This document shows, piece by piece, positions 62,919-64,000 of a stretch of DNA of 64,000 nt. Origin of the DNA: Haliscomenobacter sp040403615 (GTDB lineage: Bacteria; Bacteroidota; Bacteroidia; Chitinophagales; Saprospiraceae). Below the pieces are notes generated by a model, which was given only the letters and a program-made list of their open reading frames with translations, had not been told where the DNA came from and ran no database searches. Made by a program: the position numbers and the translations under genes. The stretch lies in assembly GCF_040403615.1 (NCBI RefSeq), contig NZ_JBBAKG010000011.1, positions 33,674 through 97,673 of the forward strand, read 5' to 3'. The number at the start of each line of letters is the position of its first letter. Position 1 is the stretch's first letter.

Positions 62919-64000
62919 ATGGGAAAAATGACCTTTACTAGCTGGATGACCAAAACCGCAAGCGTTTGCTTGCTGGCTTTGGCTACTTTGCTTTTTGGTT
63001 CTAATGTGACTGCACAGTCAACCAATTGTGGTTGTTACAACGTGACTGTTACTTTGGATGCCAAATGCCAATTCAAACTTGGCCGTAACCTCGTATCTGA
63101 AGGCGCTTGCGCCGGTGCATACGTACGCGTTATGGACAACAACCAAACCAACGGCGACACCATCGATTGTGCCGGTGTTTGGACTTATGGCTTGTTTACA
63201 AGCAACTCTCCCAGTGCAACCGTAATTTGCTGGGGTAAAGTAACCGCTGAAGACAAAACTGCACCTGCGCTGGTTTGTGCTCCTCGTGACTTTACTTTGG
63301 ATTGCTACGATGTGAACTACGTGTTGAACAATCGTTTGACGATTGGTAACGTAGGTGCAACCAGCTCTCCACGTCCTGCTGCAACTGGTAGCCAGACCAT
63401 CAACAACGCTGAAGGTGTTGCTGGAACTGGTGACAATTGCCAATTGGGCTTGATCCCTCCAGGCCTGGCTTCTGACAACATCAAAAACCTGGGCTATGCT
63501 TACTTCAAAGACAACTGCTTCAACTGTGGTTGCCGCGTAACCTTGAAGTGGAGCGACAAAGTAGTTTTCTACTCTTGTGAAGACCTGAAGCGCAATGGCG
63601 GCATCTATGCTACCATCTCTCGCGAGTGGGTAGCTACTGATTGCAACGGCATGCGTTCTGATTACACACAGAAAATCAACTTCACTCGTCCTGATGTTGA
63701 TGATTTTGTATTCAATGGTCCTGGCGAAGGCAAGTACGATCGCGTAGTGACTTACAACTCTTGTACTCCTGACAAGAGCCTGATCAAGAAGGAAGATGTA
63801 ACTCCATACGAGTGTAGCTACTTCAACACTTCTTCGAACCCACGTTGTTTGTACATCGACCAGGTTGAGTGCAACTACTCTGTATCCATCAAGGACACTG
63901 AGTTCCCAATCTGTGGTGGCAAAGGTGTGAAAATCGATCGCGAACTGTATGTATTTGATTGGTGTGCTGGTGGTATCGTTGATACGTTCCACATCCTGAT
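62919..64000 (+). CDS. Start of a large cysteine-rich HYR-like secreted protein (3' truncated)
   Basis: Open to the window end (360 codons seen). Signal peptide (MTKTASVCLLALATLLFG ... NVTA|Q). The mature part is rich in cysteine (STNCGCYNVTVTLDAKCQF, DNCFNCGCRVTLKW, PTDKSL-type loops). It carries a phrase of the HYR kind found in Saprospiraceae giant surface proteins (EDKTAPALVCAPRDFTLDC; also KDTEFPICGGKGVK). Probably an adhesin or sheath-type protein exported by T9SS, whose C-terminus lies outside. Codon use is strongly biased, as in highly expressed genes, which makes the opposite strand open as well. Confidence 0.85.
   Translation, partial: MGKMTFTSWMTKTASVCLLALATLLFGSNVTAQSTNCGCYNVTVTLDAKCQFKLGRNLVSEGACAGAYVRVMDNNQTNGDTIDCAGVWTYGLFTSNSPSATVICWGKVTAEDKTAPALVCAPRDFTLDCYDVNYVLNNRLTIGNVGATSSPRPAATGSQTINNAEGVAGTGDNCQLGLIPPGLASDNIKNLGYAYFKDNCFNCGCRVTLKWSDKVVFYSCEDLKRNGGIYATISREWVATDCNGMRSDYTQKINFTRPDVDDFVFNGPGEGKYDRVVTYNSCTPDKSLIKKEDVTPYECSYFNTSSNPRCLYIDQVECNYSVSIKDTEFPICGGKGVKIDRELYVFDWCAGGIVDTFHIL

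Noticed and set aside
63018..63992. Long open frame on the minus strand (324 codons)
   Set aside because: It is the shadow of the plus-strand secreted protein starting at 62919, which has a signal peptide and family phrases. The minus frame has no recognisable motif and is open because of the codon bias.
1..64000. tRNA and rRNA genes
   Set aside because: No convincing cloverleaf ending with a GGTTCRA-type T arm, and no conserved rRNA sequence, was recognised by eye in the spacers; a covariance search was not possible.

Overview
This window reads as chromosomal DNA of a Bacteroidota bacterium, most likely Saprospiraceae-like (Haliscomenobacter/Lewinella type). The grounds are six secreted proteins ending in type IX secretion (T9SS) sorting domains, starts without clear Shine-Dalgarno sites, at least two promoters of the Bacteroidota TTTG / TAnnTTTG kind, a PVC-type cytochrome dehydrogenase, and the first part of a large HYR-like cysteine-rich surface protein. 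The genus is inference. I saw no rRNA, tRNA, CRISPR array or intact insertion sequence.

Layout. 1-9.9 kb: a tandem set of secreted proteins, namely a 5'-truncated M43-type zinc protease, a beta-propeller protein, and a 2043-residue paralogous protease carrying a long array of cysteine-delimited fibronectin-III-like modules. 10-15 kb: an outer-membrane barrel protein and a multidomain T9SS protein (lamin tail, Calx-beta, choice-of-anchor I). 15-20 kb: an ABC ATPase followed by an ABC permease fused to an M1 aminopeptidase, then an EGF/C2-like lipoprotein. 20-30 kb: an alpha/beta hydrolase, a secreted caspase-like protease with a small lipoprotein, MFS and APC transporters, a PVC-type cytochrome dehydrogenase and a TIM-barrel isomerase. 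30.6-35.5 kb: exporter operon 1 (MacB/FtsX permease, ATPase, TolC). 35.8-38.7 kb: a CBM48-HhH fusion beside the glycogen branching enzyme. 38.9-44 kb: an Rpn-type nuclease and two related T9SS proteins. 44-48.7 kb: exporter operon 2 on the minus strand (HlyD adaptor, ATPase, permease). 48.8-50.4 kb: an AT-rich ATPase-TOPRIM (DUF4435) fusion resembling a fused PARIS/OLD-type defence protein. 50.5-62.4 kb: metabolic and housekeeping genes (Gfo/Idh/MocA, PQQ dehydrogenase, YdeI, PLP decarboxylase, SPOR, PhnP-like MBL, Ppx/GppA, FadH, a LuxR-type regulator). 62.9 kb to the end: the start of the large secreted protein.

Most notable. (1) The two exporter operons share one promoter architecture: two TGTCC-N6-GAACA sites spaced exactly 21 bp, then 54 nt to a TTGGCAT-N5-wTGA element like a sigma-54 -24/-12 promoter. 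One operon supplies TolC and the other the HlyD adaptor, so they may be one co-regulated export machine. (2) Intergenic palindromes combine an 18-bp stem with a conserved 21-nt loop, while the stem sequence differs between copies. (3) A stand-alone ATPase-TOPRIM fusion is a candidate phage-defence gene.
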